Shown: positions 1 through 5,863, counted from the first letter of the stretch. The stretch is 7,072 bases of DNA from Pyrinomonadaceae bacterium (GCA_025929655.1 JAICPV010000107.1:1-7072); one strand, 5' to 3'. Notes: generated from the sequence alone by a model not told the origin. Translations and numbers: made by a program.

Positions 1-2058
1 TATATGGAATGGAACCCGCAGGTCGCGGTCGATCACCACGGACAAACCACTCAATATTTTTTTCCGCCGGTTGCGCTGCCGATAAATCCTAACCTGCCGC
101 AGCCGCAATACAACAAATGGCTCGATGTGTATGGCCGCGCCAACGCCGCAGCGTTCGAGGCAAACCGTTGGGAATACTACGTTCGCGATATTTTCGATGC
201 GTTCTATCCCGGTTACTGGGACATGTATCCGTCTCTTCAGGGCGCATCCGGAATGACCTATGAAACCGACAGCGGCGGGCCCCAAGGAATTAATTGGACC
301 CGTGATGACGGCACGATCGTTACGTTTCGCTCGGCTATCGCGAAACATTATGTAGCTTCACTCGCGACCCTGGAAACTACGTCGAAGCATAAAGCGGACC
401 GTATCCGCGATTTCTACGATTTTCGTGCGCGGGCGATGGCCGATCATCGTAATGCAAAGATGAAACGCGTCATCATCGATCCATCAAGCGACCGCGTGAA
501 GGCCGCCGAGTTGATCGAAGTGCTTCGGCTTTCAAACGTCGAGGTCAAAACATCGACAAGCCCGTTGACCTCAACGACGGCGCACACATACCTGGAAAAG
601 AATTCTCCTGCGGTTTCGCGGACGTTCCCTGCCGGCTCTTACATCATCGATCTCGATCAGCCGCAGCGAATTTACCTGAAAGCAGTGTTGGAACAGGATA
701 CGCCACAAGATAAAGCATTCGTCGAAGAGCAGATGCGCCGATTCCGCCGTAATCAAATGCGGGGTAAGGGACAGCCGAAGGAAGATTACGGGTTTTACGA
801 CATTACCGCATGGTCGCTGCCGCTTGTGTTCGGCGTCGACGCGTGGTGGACCGAGGAAACATCCAACGTTCCCGCCACGATGGTCGACGCCGCGCATCTT
901 GAAAACGCGAAGCGTGGCAATGTAAACGGCCGGGCGTCTGTCGCATATATCATTCCCTATGAGACGGATACAACGCCGGCTATGGTGATGCGTCTTTTGC
1001 AGAACGGCTTCCGCGTCGCGGTCTCGACCAGGCAGCTTAACGCCGGCGGCAGAAACTGGCAGCCCGGCACGTTCGTGGTCAGGATCTCCCGAAATCCCGA
1101 CACTCTGCATGACACGATCGCCCGATATGCACGCGAAATGGGCGTGAACGTCACTGCCGTCAACTCCGGCTACCCGGAAGAGGGCGACACCGGGATCGGA
1201 GGCGAATCCGTTCCCTCGCTTCGGATCCCAAAGATTGCGATCGCCGCCGACGAAGGTATCTCGCAGGAATCGTATGGTGTCATCTGGTGGACGTTTGAAA
1301 AATACGGCATAAAATTCACGCCGATGCCGATCGCAAATTTGCGCAGCGGTTTGAAAGATTACAACGTTCTTATCCTGCCCGACGGTTCGGCGAGCCGCTA
1401 TATGAGCTCCTTCGGCACCGCTGGGGTTTCGATGCTGAAGGACTTTGCGTCGAATGGCGGCACGATAATCACGATGCGCGGCTCGTCGGTTTTCGCCGCC
1501 CTGAAGGACGTCGGGCTGACGTCGATCAAACTCGTCGGCAGCGAGGACGATGAGCAGAAAGCCAAGACTCCGGATGAAAAGCCGTCGCCTTCACCTTCTC
1601 CAAGTGCCAGCCCTACACCCGAGATCACCGACCTCAACGACGCGGTCGCTCCGGGCCTGCCGCCGATCGCGTCGCCATCGGCCGACGCGAACAAGGTCCC
1701 CGAGCCGCTTCCCGGAGCCATTATGAGGGCCACCGTCGACCGCACCGCGTATTTAAATTTCGGTACGAACAAAAATACAGTGCCCGTATTGCTGGCCAGC
1801 GGCTATTTCTTCCGATATTCAAAAGAAGGTACCAACGCGATGGTTTTCGACGCGAATCCGACGCGGCCCCTGACGGTTTCCGGCTTCACCTGGGAAGGCA
1901 ATACCGAACGCCTGCTTGCCGGGACATCGTATCTGATCGATGAATCGCAGGGCCGCGGGCATGTTATCCTGTTCGCCGAAGACCCTTTCTTCCGCGGCAT
2001 GACGCGTTCCCTTACGAGGCCGTTTTTCAACTCGATCCTGTTTAACGGCGTGTTTTAA
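1..2058 (+). CDS. M14-family zinc carboxypeptidase, C-terminal part (5' end outside window)
   Basis: The frame is open from base 1 and stops at TAA 2056-2058, so the gene begins upstream. Numbering is from the Met codon at base 4, which is probably internal. A D10-H11-H12-G13 motif followed by YFFPP and INPN fits the late part of an M14 peptidase core, where the third zinc-ligand histidine lies. E87 in the MTYETDSGG segment is the likely catalytic glutamate. The zinc-binding HxxE and signal peptide would be upstream. A bridging region (about 140-400) has no motif I can name. From about 409 (PKIAIAADEG, then LPDG near 458-461 and GGTIITMRG) the chain resembles a class I glutamine-amidotransferase-like Rossmann fold, with no cysteine at the nucleophile position. 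A Pro/Ser-rich stretch (about 515-572) interrupts this fold, which resumes with GHVILFAEDPFFRG near 652-665. The likely role is hydrolysis of extracellular peptides. The family is confident; the substrate is unknown. Confidence 0.85.
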   Translation, partial: YMEWNPQVAVDHHGQTTQYFFPPVALPINPNLPQPQYNKWLDVYGRANAAAFEANRWEYYVRDIFDAFYPGYWDMYPSLQGASGMTYETDSGGPQGINWTRDDGTIVTFRSAIAKHYVASLATLETTSKHKADRIRDFYDFRARAMADHRNAKMKRVIIDPSSDRVKAAELIEVLRLSNVEVKTSTSPLTSTTAHTYLEKNSPAVSRTFPAGSYIIDLDQPQRIYLKAVLEQDTPQDKAFVEEQMRRFRRNQMRGKGQPKEDYGFYDITAWSLPLVFGVDAWWTEETSNVPATMVDAAHLENAKRGNVNGRASVAYIIPYETDTTPAMVMRLLQNGFRVAVSTRQLNAGGRNWQPGTFVVRISRNPDTLHDTIARYAREMGVNVTAVNSGYPEEGDTGIGGESVPSLRIPKIAIAADEGISQESYGVIWWTFEKYGIKFTPMPIANLRSGLKDYNVLILPDGSASRYMSSFGTAGVSMLKDFASNGGTIITMRGSSVFAALKDVGLTSIKLVGSEDDEQKAKTPDEKPSPSPSPSASPTPEITDLNDAVAPGLPPIASPSADANKVPEPLPGAIMRATVDRTAYLNFGTNKNTVPVLLASGYFFRYSKEGTNAMVFDANPTRPLTVSGFTWEGNTERLLAGTSYLIDESQGRGHVILFAEDPFFRGMTRSLTRPFFNSILFNGVF

Positions 2059-2071
2059 TAGTTAAAGATCC

Positions 2072-2143
2072 AAAATGGAAAACGAAAAATAATACAACGT
2101 GTTCGGTCGGGTCCTATACTAACCATTCTCCACTTTCCATTTT
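2072..2143. repeat. Inverted repeat between peptidase and SRPBCC gene
   Basis: The ten-base arm AAAATGGAAA at 2072-2081 is exactly complemented by TTTCCATTTT at 2134-2143, with 52 bases between. Matching continues imperfectly on both sides, with about 22 of 32 positions agreeing over the whole arms. The arms nearly fill the 98-base gap between the two genes. The long AT-rich spacing and missing T-run after the stem make an ordinary terminator unlikely. It could be a small dispersed element with inverted ends or chance similarity of purine-rich sequence. Confidence 0.45.
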
Positions 2144-2148
2144 AGATT
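2143..2148 (+). promoter_or_regulatory. Possible -10 element for leaderless SRPBCC transcript
   Basis: TAGATT matches TATAAT at four of six positions and fits TANNNT. It ends eight bases before the ATG at 2157. No Shine-Dalgarno sequence precedes that ATG and no clear -35 is seen, so this rests on position alone. Confidence 0.25.
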
Positions 2149-2156
2149 GTTGACGT

Positions 2157-2642
2157 ATGTTCACTATTAAGGCGGGTTACAGCGATAACATCGAGGTCAG
2201 GTCAAGTGCCGAAAGGGTCCGTGAATTTTTCACCGACCTAAAGAATTTCGCTGACCTGATGCCCGGGATCCTCAGCATTCATACGGATGCCAAGGGTGTC
2301 GCGCATTGGAAGGTGGAGGCCGATATTCCGTTCGTCGGGCCGATGATGACCAAGTTTGCCACCGAGCTCGCCGAGAACAGCGACGAACGTGTGGAATGGT
2401 TCCCCGCCACGGTCGAAACGCAGAATCTGCTTCGCTTTTCGGCGGAATTCCTCGAAAAGGCGAAAAACGTAACCCTCGTGCATTTCTCGCAGATGGTCGA
2501 GCTTCGACGCCGTTCGGCACGCGAGCTTCACATGCTTGCGGGCCTTGCCGGCGAGACGCTCATCAGCAACGAAATGGCCAAACGCATCAGCGAAATGATC
2601 AAGGTCTTCATCGTCCGCGCGAAGGAACGGCTGGAGAACTAA
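2157..2642 (+). CDS. SRPBCC (START/polyketide-cyclase-like) family protein
   Basis: This 161-residue cytoplasmic protein has the usual length and order of a single SRPBCC domain. It opens with a beta strand followed by a helix of the type SSAERVREFFTDLKNFADLMPG (about 16-39), in which the V-F-x-x-L-x-N-F spacing is typical of the family. Then come antiparallel strands (KGVAHWKVEAD, ERVEWFPAT, NVTLVHFSQMVE) and a long C-terminal helix (about 140-159). Such proteins form a deep hydrophobic pocket for lipids or other small ligands, and many have no known substrate. The sequence does not show the ligand. No signal peptide or membrane segment is visible. The ATG at 2157 is chosen because the first strand begins directly after it, although no SD precedes it. 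The frame remains coding-like after the TAA (see 2643-2783). Confidence 0.8.
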   Translation: MFTIKAGYSDNIEVRSSAERVREFFTDLKNFADLMPGILSIHTDAKGVAHWKVEADIPFVGPMMTKFATELAENSDERVEWFPATVETQNLLRFSAEFLEKAKNVTLVHFSQMVELRRRSARELHMLAGLAGETLISNEMAKRISEMIKVFIVRAKERLEN

Positions 2643-2783
2643 AGCTCCGAACCAAACAGCCGCTTTTCCGAATCAAAATTCACCATTTCCCCAACGGCCG
2701 AGATCGACACCGACGGCGTGCTGATCCTGAATTTGAAAGAAAGCGTGCTCGCCGCTCATATGCCGCGAAAGAGAAAAACATAG
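2643..2783 (+). other. In-frame coding-like extension after the SRPBCC stop codon
   Basis: After the TAA at 2640-2642 the same frame stays open for 46 codons to a TAG at 2781-2783. The second half (translating as EIDTDGVLILNLKESVLA and on to a basic KRK end) has mostly G or C in third positions, as in neighbouring genes. There is no ATG before the stretch, only a late internal one. It may be the former C-terminus of a roughly 208-residue protein cut by a stop mutation, the tail of a decayed separate gene, or chance. I do not recognise a domain. Confidence 0.35.
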
Positions 2784-2864
2784 CAGCGGCCTGGCCGTGA
2801 AGGAGGGCCTACCGAAAACGAAAGAACACGAAATCGATCCCAGTATGTTCCCCGCAAAGTTACG

Positions 2865-2904
2865 CTGACCGTTTAACCCTCCCTAACGGTCAGGCTTCTG
2901 CCTG
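2865..2904 (+). promoter_or_regulatory. Two overlapping, mutually exclusive hairpins
   Basis: CTGACCGTT (2865-2873) pairs perfectly with AACGGTCAG (2885-2893) across an 11-base loop. CAGGC (2891-2895) pairs with GCCTG (2900-2904) across a TTCT loop. The two stems share bases 2891-2893, so only one can form fully at a time. There is no T-run, so a standard intrinsic terminator is not supported. The site lies 37 bases before the GTG of the membrane gene. The rest of 2784-2941 shows no gene. A regulatory switch or a dispersed intergenic repeat are both possible. Confidence 0.4.
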
Positions 2905-2926
2905 GGCACGGCGATCAGAAATCGGC

Positions 2927-2932
2927 TATCAT
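2927..2932 (+). promoter_or_regulatory. Possible -10 element for membrane protein gene
   Basis: TATCAT matches TATAAT at five of six positions and ends nine bases before the GTG at 2942. TGGGCA at 2903-2908 is a weak -35 (four of six) with an 18-base spacer. A transcript starting at the expected distance would begin at or next to the start codon. Confidence 0.35.
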
Positions 2933-2941
2933 CTCCGTACC

Positions 2942-3340
2942 GTGGACTTGAGGAAAACAGAGACCGGGCTGGCTTGGTTTACGCTGGGAGCACTTGTTGT
3001 ATATTTTCCGGTTGAAACTTACGTCTCGGTCCCCGAGGGACTTTGGAACCCGTTCTACATCGTCGATCTGATCGCGATGGCGCTGCTGTTTTGGGGCGCG
3101 ATGCGGTCGCTGCGGGCCAGGCCCGATCGGTCGCCTGCGGTTCTCTGCGCCGCTTATGCTTGGAGCGTTGCTAATGGCTGGCGCGCGACTTTCGGCAGGA
3201 TGTTCGAGCTTTTAGAAGGCGGCAAGCTCGACTACGGAGCCGCCGAAATGTGTGCCGTCGCCATCGCGACAGCCGTCGGCCTCGCTTGTCTTGCACTTTC
3301 TTTTTTCCTGGTTGTCAGATCGTCTCCGGCCCGGGAATGA
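2942..3340 (+). CDS. Small four-helix integral membrane protein, function unknown
   Basis: The 132-residue protein has four hydrophobic stretches at about 9-28, 38-56, 65-82 and 101-125. They are joined by short loops, with a basic loop (RSLRARPDR) after the second helix. This predicts an inner-membrane protein with no sizeable soluble domain. I do not recognise a family and no catalytic motif is evident. The GTG at 2942 is chosen because it places a short charged N-terminus (MDLRKTETG) before the first helix. No SD is seen, and a -10-like TATCAT lies just upstream. It converges on the zinc-ribbon gene, whose stop lies 24 bases away on the other strand. A short ACATT/AATGT inverted repeat lies in that gap (3341-3356) but is too weak to call a terminator. 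Confidence 0.65.
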   Translation: MDLRKTETGLAWFTLGALVVYFPVETYVSVPEGLWNPFYIVDLIAMALLFWGAMRSLRARPDRSPAVLCAAYAWSVANGWRATFGRMFELLEGGKLDYGAAEMCAVAIATAVGLACLALSFFLVVRSSPARE

Positions 3341-3364
3341 ACATTGAAAGAAATGTCCGCGGCG

Positions 3365-3637
3365 TTATTGGTCCGGATCGGAAATGCGGTCGAGCACGCC
3401 GGGCTGCGGGCCGTCGAATTCCTGGTATTTTTTGCGGTCTTTGTCGGTGAACTCCACCATCAGCTCCAGGTGGGAGCAATGAAGGCACGAGAAGGCCTTG
3501 ATCGTCCGATTGCCGCCGCCAAAAATGCTCTTCCACCGGGAGATCGCGCTGAAAACAAAAGCAACCCCTCCGCCGCCTCCCGTGTCCATCAGCGACCCCT
3601 CAACCATCGCCGCCGCCCCGCATCTTACACATTCCAT
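3365..3637 (-). CDS. Small zinc-ribbon protein (two CxxC pairs)
   Basis: This 90-residue protein has C3-x-x-C6 at the N-terminus and C51-x-x-C54 after a 44-residue spacer, the four-cysteine pattern of a zinc ribbon. The spacer has an early CGAAAMVEGSL strand-turn, a run of five glycines (20-24) and a second glycine patch (40-42). It ends in RTIKAFSC, the usual strand before the second zinc knuckle. The overall style (C-x-x-C-G, then E-G-x-L, then I-K-A-[FY]-x-C-x-x-C) resembles small bacterial ribbon proteins of the DUF6487 type, but that name is a guess. The charged tail (DKDRKKYQEF) probably forms a helix. No function can be assigned. It starts 12 bases after the RDD stop codon on the same strand, suggesting co-transcription, though it may also have its own leaderless promoter. 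Confidence 0.7.
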   Translation of the reverse strand: MECVRCGAAAMVEGSLMDTGGGGGVAFVFSAISRWKSIFGGGNRTIKAFSCLHCSHLELMVEFTDKDRKKYQEFDGPQPGVLDRISDPDQ

Positions 3638-3646
3638 AATGTCAAA

Positions 3647-3652
3647 ATATTA
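3647..3652 (-). promoter_or_regulatory. Possible -10 element for zinc-ribbon gene
   Basis: On the minus strand TAATAT ends nine bases before the ATG of the zinc-ribbon gene and overlaps the stop codon of the RDD gene. No SD precedes that ATG. The hexamer is identical to the one seven bases before the cupin gene. No good -35 is visible, and the local AT-richness makes chance occurrence more likely. Confidence 0.25.
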
Positions 3653-4183
3653 AGTCAATATTGCGTCCGCAGAAACGTTATCGCGCACGACAACTGTGCC
3701 CCCAATCAGGTCATGGAGAGCCCGGCGTTTTGGACTGTTAAGACAAACGGCAATTTCTGCAACCAAGATGCCTGAATACATGATCATAGTCATTACGCTT
3801 ATCGCAGAAATCGTGGTCTCTGCCAACGGTGTAAAATCGACAACTGCTGCGGCGCCCAAGCTAAGAATTCCGGCAATTATGTTAAGCAGTTCGCGTTTGA
3901 CCGCCTGGAGCATTGTTATAGGTTGCTCGGTTTCCGAATCGACCACACGAAGGACTTGTTGTTTTTTTCCAATAGTGCGGCCGTACAGTCCGTGGGCAAG
4001 TATGTAGTAACACCAAACTGCGATCGTCGTGATTAAGCTGAACAGGTAACTCATCCAAAAGATAGCTGCCTGGTCTATGACGATTTGAAGCACGACCGTC
4101 GGAAGAATAACGATCAGGCCGTCAATGATTAGTGCGCCGATTCGAGCGGTGAAGGTGTCGTAACGATAGTGTTCCGGAGACAT
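3650..4183 (-). CDS. RDD-family integral membrane protein
   Basis: The 177-residue protein shows the RDD signature: R14 and D21-G22 in ARIGALIIDG at the start of the first helix, and the C-terminal KRRALHDLIGGTVVV block (L-H-D-L-x-x-G-T). Hydrophobic segments lie at about 15-35, 41-62, 98-115 and 124-147, with GRTIGKKQQVLRVVD between the second and third, also a family mark. RDD proteins sit in the inner membrane. Some have been linked to ion or proton exchange, most have no known role, and the substrate here cannot be told. The frame is open to an ATG at 4295-4297, but that longer form would overlap the end of the cupin gene and add a basic, serine-rich tail. The ATG at 4181-4183 starts right before the conserved region. 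Sampled rows are about 47% GC, clearly lower than neighbouring genes, suggesting a different history. The zinc-ribbon gene follows 12 bases downstream. Confidence 0.85.
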   Translation of the reverse strand: MSPEHYRYDTFTARIGALIIDGLIVILPTVVLQIVIDQAAIFWMSYLFSLITTIAVWCYYILAHGLYGRTIGKKQQVLRVVDSETEQPITMLQAVKRELLNIIAGILSLGAAAVVDFTPLAETTISAISVMTMIMYSGILVAEIAVCLNSPKRRALHDLIGGTVVVRDNVSADAILT

Positions 4184-4196
4184 TCGTGGAAAGGTA

Positions 4197-4220
4197 ACAC
4201 GGAGACGCGGAAACGAAAAC
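4197..4220. repeat. Short degenerate eight-base tandem repeat
   Basis: The plus strand reads ACACGGAG, ACGCGGAA, ACGAAAAC in three successive octamers between the cupin stop and the RDD start. The first two agree at six of eight positions, the second and third at five. It fills much of the 52-base gap. It may be part of a dispersed intergenic element or chance. No function is shown. Confidence 0.3.
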
Positions 4221-4235
4221 TGTCCGTTGCCCCGC

Positions 4236-4928
4236 TTATTTCTTTTGCGGTTTTGTTTTGAAATCGAAGCGGAGGAGTTCGATCTGCGAACCGGCATGGG
4301 CGGTGAAGGTTTTCAATCGATCCGGCGCGAGCCAGACGGTGTCACCGACAACCAGGCCGCCGAGGACGACGACCAGCGAAGGCTCGTTGGCATGCGCCGA
4401 TAATTCCAAAGGCGAACCGGGTTTCGAGATCAGTCGGGTAACGCGGAGCTGCGAGTTTTCAAACTCCTTTTTGTTCAGACCGTTCGATCTGTCACCGTCA
4501 AAGGGCCTGAACCTCCCGTTAAGTGACTGGCGGTCGGGTGCTTCGGTCAGAAGCTCGATCCGAAGGAAATCGCTTCGCGTCGGGCTGTTGTTTTCGACCA
4601 TGTGCGTCTCGTTGTCGGAACGCGTCGGCGAGAGGCGGAAGCTGCCGGCTTTGGTAGCCGGACGCGTCAGGACGGGATGCTCCCAATCCTCGTGGACGAA
4701 CCGCACCGGCCCGCTGTCGACCAGGTAAACATACGCCGCCGGGCCCTTCGAATGGTCGTGGATCGGCACCTTTGAATTCGCGGGATAGTTAACACGAAGT
4801 ACCTTCACCCATTCGTTTTCGAACTGCAGCTTATAGTTGTCCGGCGCGACCTTCGTCGGGTCCTGGGCAACCGCGATGAAAGCCAGGCCGATCACCAATG
4901 CGACGGCCGCGAGTATCCTGGATCTCAT
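4236..4928 (-). CDS. Exported bicupin-like protein
   Basis: The 230-residue protein starts with a signal peptide: basic MRSR, a hydrophobic core of about residues 5-20, and an AVA-Q site near 19-22. The mature part has two related beta-rich halves. The first (about 32-127) contains VKVLRVNYPANSKVPIHDHS, with H57 and H59 placed like the first metal-binding histidines of a cupin, and H109 as a possible later ligand. The second (about 161-225) begins with a similar LRVTRLISKPGSPLELSAHA strand pair but keeps only H179, so it may not bind metal. The likely location is the periplasm or membrane-associated. The substrate is unknown and it may be a binding protein rather than an enzyme. The frame is open upstream to 5024, but the ATG at 4926-4928 is chosen because it directly precedes the signal peptide. 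It lies 174 bases after the SDR gene on the same strand, so it may have its own promoter. Confidence 0.75.
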   Translation of the reverse strand: MRSRILAAVALVIGLAFIAVAQDPTKVAPDNYKLQFENEWVKVLRVNYPANSKVPIHDHSKGPAAYVYLVDSGPVRFVHEDWEHPVLTRPATKAGSFRLSPTRSDNETHMVENNSPTRSDFLRIELLTEAPDRQSLNGRFRPFDGDRSNGLNKKEFENSQLRVTRLISKPGSPLELSAHANEPSLVVVLGGLVVGDTVWLAPDRLKTFTAHAGSQIELLRFDFKTKPQKK

Positions 4929-4935
4929 ATAATTG

Positions 4936-4941
4936 ATATTA
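4936..4941 (-). promoter_or_regulatory. Possible -10 element for leaderless cupin transcript
   Basis: TAATAT on the minus strand ends seven bases before the ATG at 4928, the spacing at which transcription would start on the start codon itself. No SD precedes the ATG. The -35 position (GCAACA, 4959-4964) matches the consensus at only three of six bases. Confidence 0.35.
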
Positions 4942-4984
4942 CGCAGGCACTCGGTAATTGTTGCGAAACCCAGGCCGCTTACGC

Positions 4985-5002
4985 CAAGCCCGCCCGCGCT
5001 TG
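4985..5002. repeat. Compact hairpin in the SDR-cupin gap
   Basis: CAAGC (4985-4989) and GCTTG (4998-5002) form a five-base stem around a GC-rich eight-base loop. A second five-base stem, GCCCG (5048-5052) with CGGGC (5063-5067), lies nearer the SDR stop. Neither is followed by a T-run, so a Rho-independent terminator for the SDR gene is not supported. The remaining 4929-5102 sequence holds no gene that I can support. Confidence 0.3.
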
Positions 5003-5102
5003 AGGGAGAGCAACCGCCAGCCACCTCGGATGTTACGCCCTTAATCAGCCCGCGGAGATACTCGGGCGACGACCCAGGAACGTGCGGGCGTCTCCAAACG
5101 CT

Positions 5103-5852
5103 TTATGTAACCGCGCCCCCGTCGACGGTAACTATTTCGCCGTTCATGAAGCTGTTGCGGTCGCTTACCATGAAGGCGGCGAATTCCGCAAGCTCTTCGG
5201 GTTTGCCCAGGCGGCCTTTCGAGACCCAAAAATCGTGCATTTGCAGAAGGCGTTCCGGCAGGGTGTGGGCGAGGTCGGTGTCGAAGATCCCGGCGGCGAT
5301 CGCGTTGACCGAAACGCCGAAGTTTGCCGCCTCACGCGACAGGCATTTTGTGAAACCGATCATCGCGGATTTCGAGGTGGCATAATGCACGCTCGTTGGC
5401 AGCGACCTGATAGCTCCGACGGACGTAATGTTCAAGATGTGGCCGATCCGTTCGCGGATCATCTGCTTGTAGAAAGGTTTTGTGACGGCGAAGAGGCTAT
5501 TGACGTTCGTATCGATGACCCAATCCCAGCTCTTATCGGTCGTGGTGGCGAAATTGTCGGGCTTATTTACGGCGGCGTTGTTTACGAGGATGTTGATCGC
5601 GCCCCACGCCTCTTTGATCTCACGGGCCATATGCTTCAGTCCGTAGCGGTCGGTCACCGGAACCTTGAATGCGAGTGCCCGCCGGCCATGAGCTTCGATC
5701 TTCGATTTTACGGCTTCTGCCAGATCGTCCCTCGAATGGTAGTTGAACGCGACGTCGGCGCCCTCGCGTGCAAACACTTCGCAGATCGCTGCTCCGATTC
5801 CGCGCGTTCCGCCTGAAACGAACGCACGTTTTCCCTCAAGCAATAAACTCAA
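5103..5852 (-). CDS. Classical short-chain dehydrogenase/reductase (FabG-like)
   Basis: The 249-residue cytoplasmic oxidoreductase has the full classical SDR set. The nucleotide-binding loop is GGTRGIG (14-20), NNAA is at 91-94, the structural Asn is N116, and the catalytic residues are S144, Y157 and K161 (YATSK). The C-terminus ends in IVTVDGG. The length is standard. It should interconvert a carbonyl and an alcohol using NAD(P)H. The family includes 3-oxoacyl-ACP reductase (FabG) and many sugar or steroid dehydrogenases, and sequence alone does not choose between them. No acyl-carrier protein or other fatty-acid gene is adjacent, which speaks against a housekeeping fabG. The common NAxAPG after the active site is NAIAAG here (A187 in place of Pro). 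The start is TTG at 5850-5852, fixed by a strong AGGAG six bases upstream and the MSLLLEGKRAFVSG beginning. Confidence 0.9.
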   Translation of the reverse strand: MSLLLEGKRAFVSGGTRGIGAAICEVFAREGADVAFNYHSRDDLAEAVKSKIEAHGRRALAFKVPVTDRYGLKHMAREIKEAWGAINILVNNAAVNKPDNFATTTDKSWDWVIDTNVNSLFAVTKPFYKQMIRERIGHILNITSVGAIRSLPTSVHYATSKSAMIGFTKCLSREAANFGVSVNAIAAGIFDTDLAHTLPERLLQMHDFWVSKGRLGKPEELAEFAAFMVSDRNSFMNGEIVTVDGGAVT

Positions 5853-5858
5853 ACGAAT

Positions 5859-5863
5859 CTCCT
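5859..5863 (-). promoter_or_regulatory. Ribosome binding site of the SDR gene
   Basis: AGGAG on the minus strand lies six bases before a TTG codon. It is the only strong Shine-Dalgarno sequence at a gene start in the window, and it decides the TTG start, since no ATG is well placed. Confidence 0.75.

Noticed and set aside
571..1110. Minus-strand open frame of 179 codons inside the M14 gene
   Set aside because: Antisense to clearly coding peptidase sequence; composition is arginine-rich and motif-free, as expected of a shadow frame.
1582..1620. Pro-Ser codon run as a DNA tandem repeat
   Set aside because: Synonymous codons vary along it, so the repeat is at protein level rather than a recent DNA expansion.
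2306..2800. Plus-strand open frame of 164 codons overlapping the SRPBCC gene
   Set aside because: Out of frame with the SRPBCC domain and made of Arg/His/Gly-rich sequence without secondary-structure logic.
3341..3356. ACATT/AATGT stem between convergent genes as a bidirectional terminator
   Set aside because: Only five AT-rich pairs and no T-run on either side.
3344..3775. Plus-strand frame of 143 codons
   Set aside because: Antisense to both the zinc-ribbon and RDD genes, which show recognisable motifs.
4184..4297. Longer N-terminus for the RDD protein
   Set aside because: It would overlap the end of the cupin gene and adds a basic, low-complexity stretch outside the conserved family region.
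4258..4728. Plus-strand frame of 156 codons
   Set aside because: Antisense to the cupin gene; no domain features.
4929..5024. Longer N-terminus for the cupin protein
   Set aside because: It would bury the signal peptide behind 32 Gly/Ser-rich residues; the ATG at 4928 gives a normal signal peptide start.
5082..5816. Plus-strand frame of 244 codons
   Set aside because: Antisense to the SDR gene, whose full motif set leaves no doubt which strand codes.
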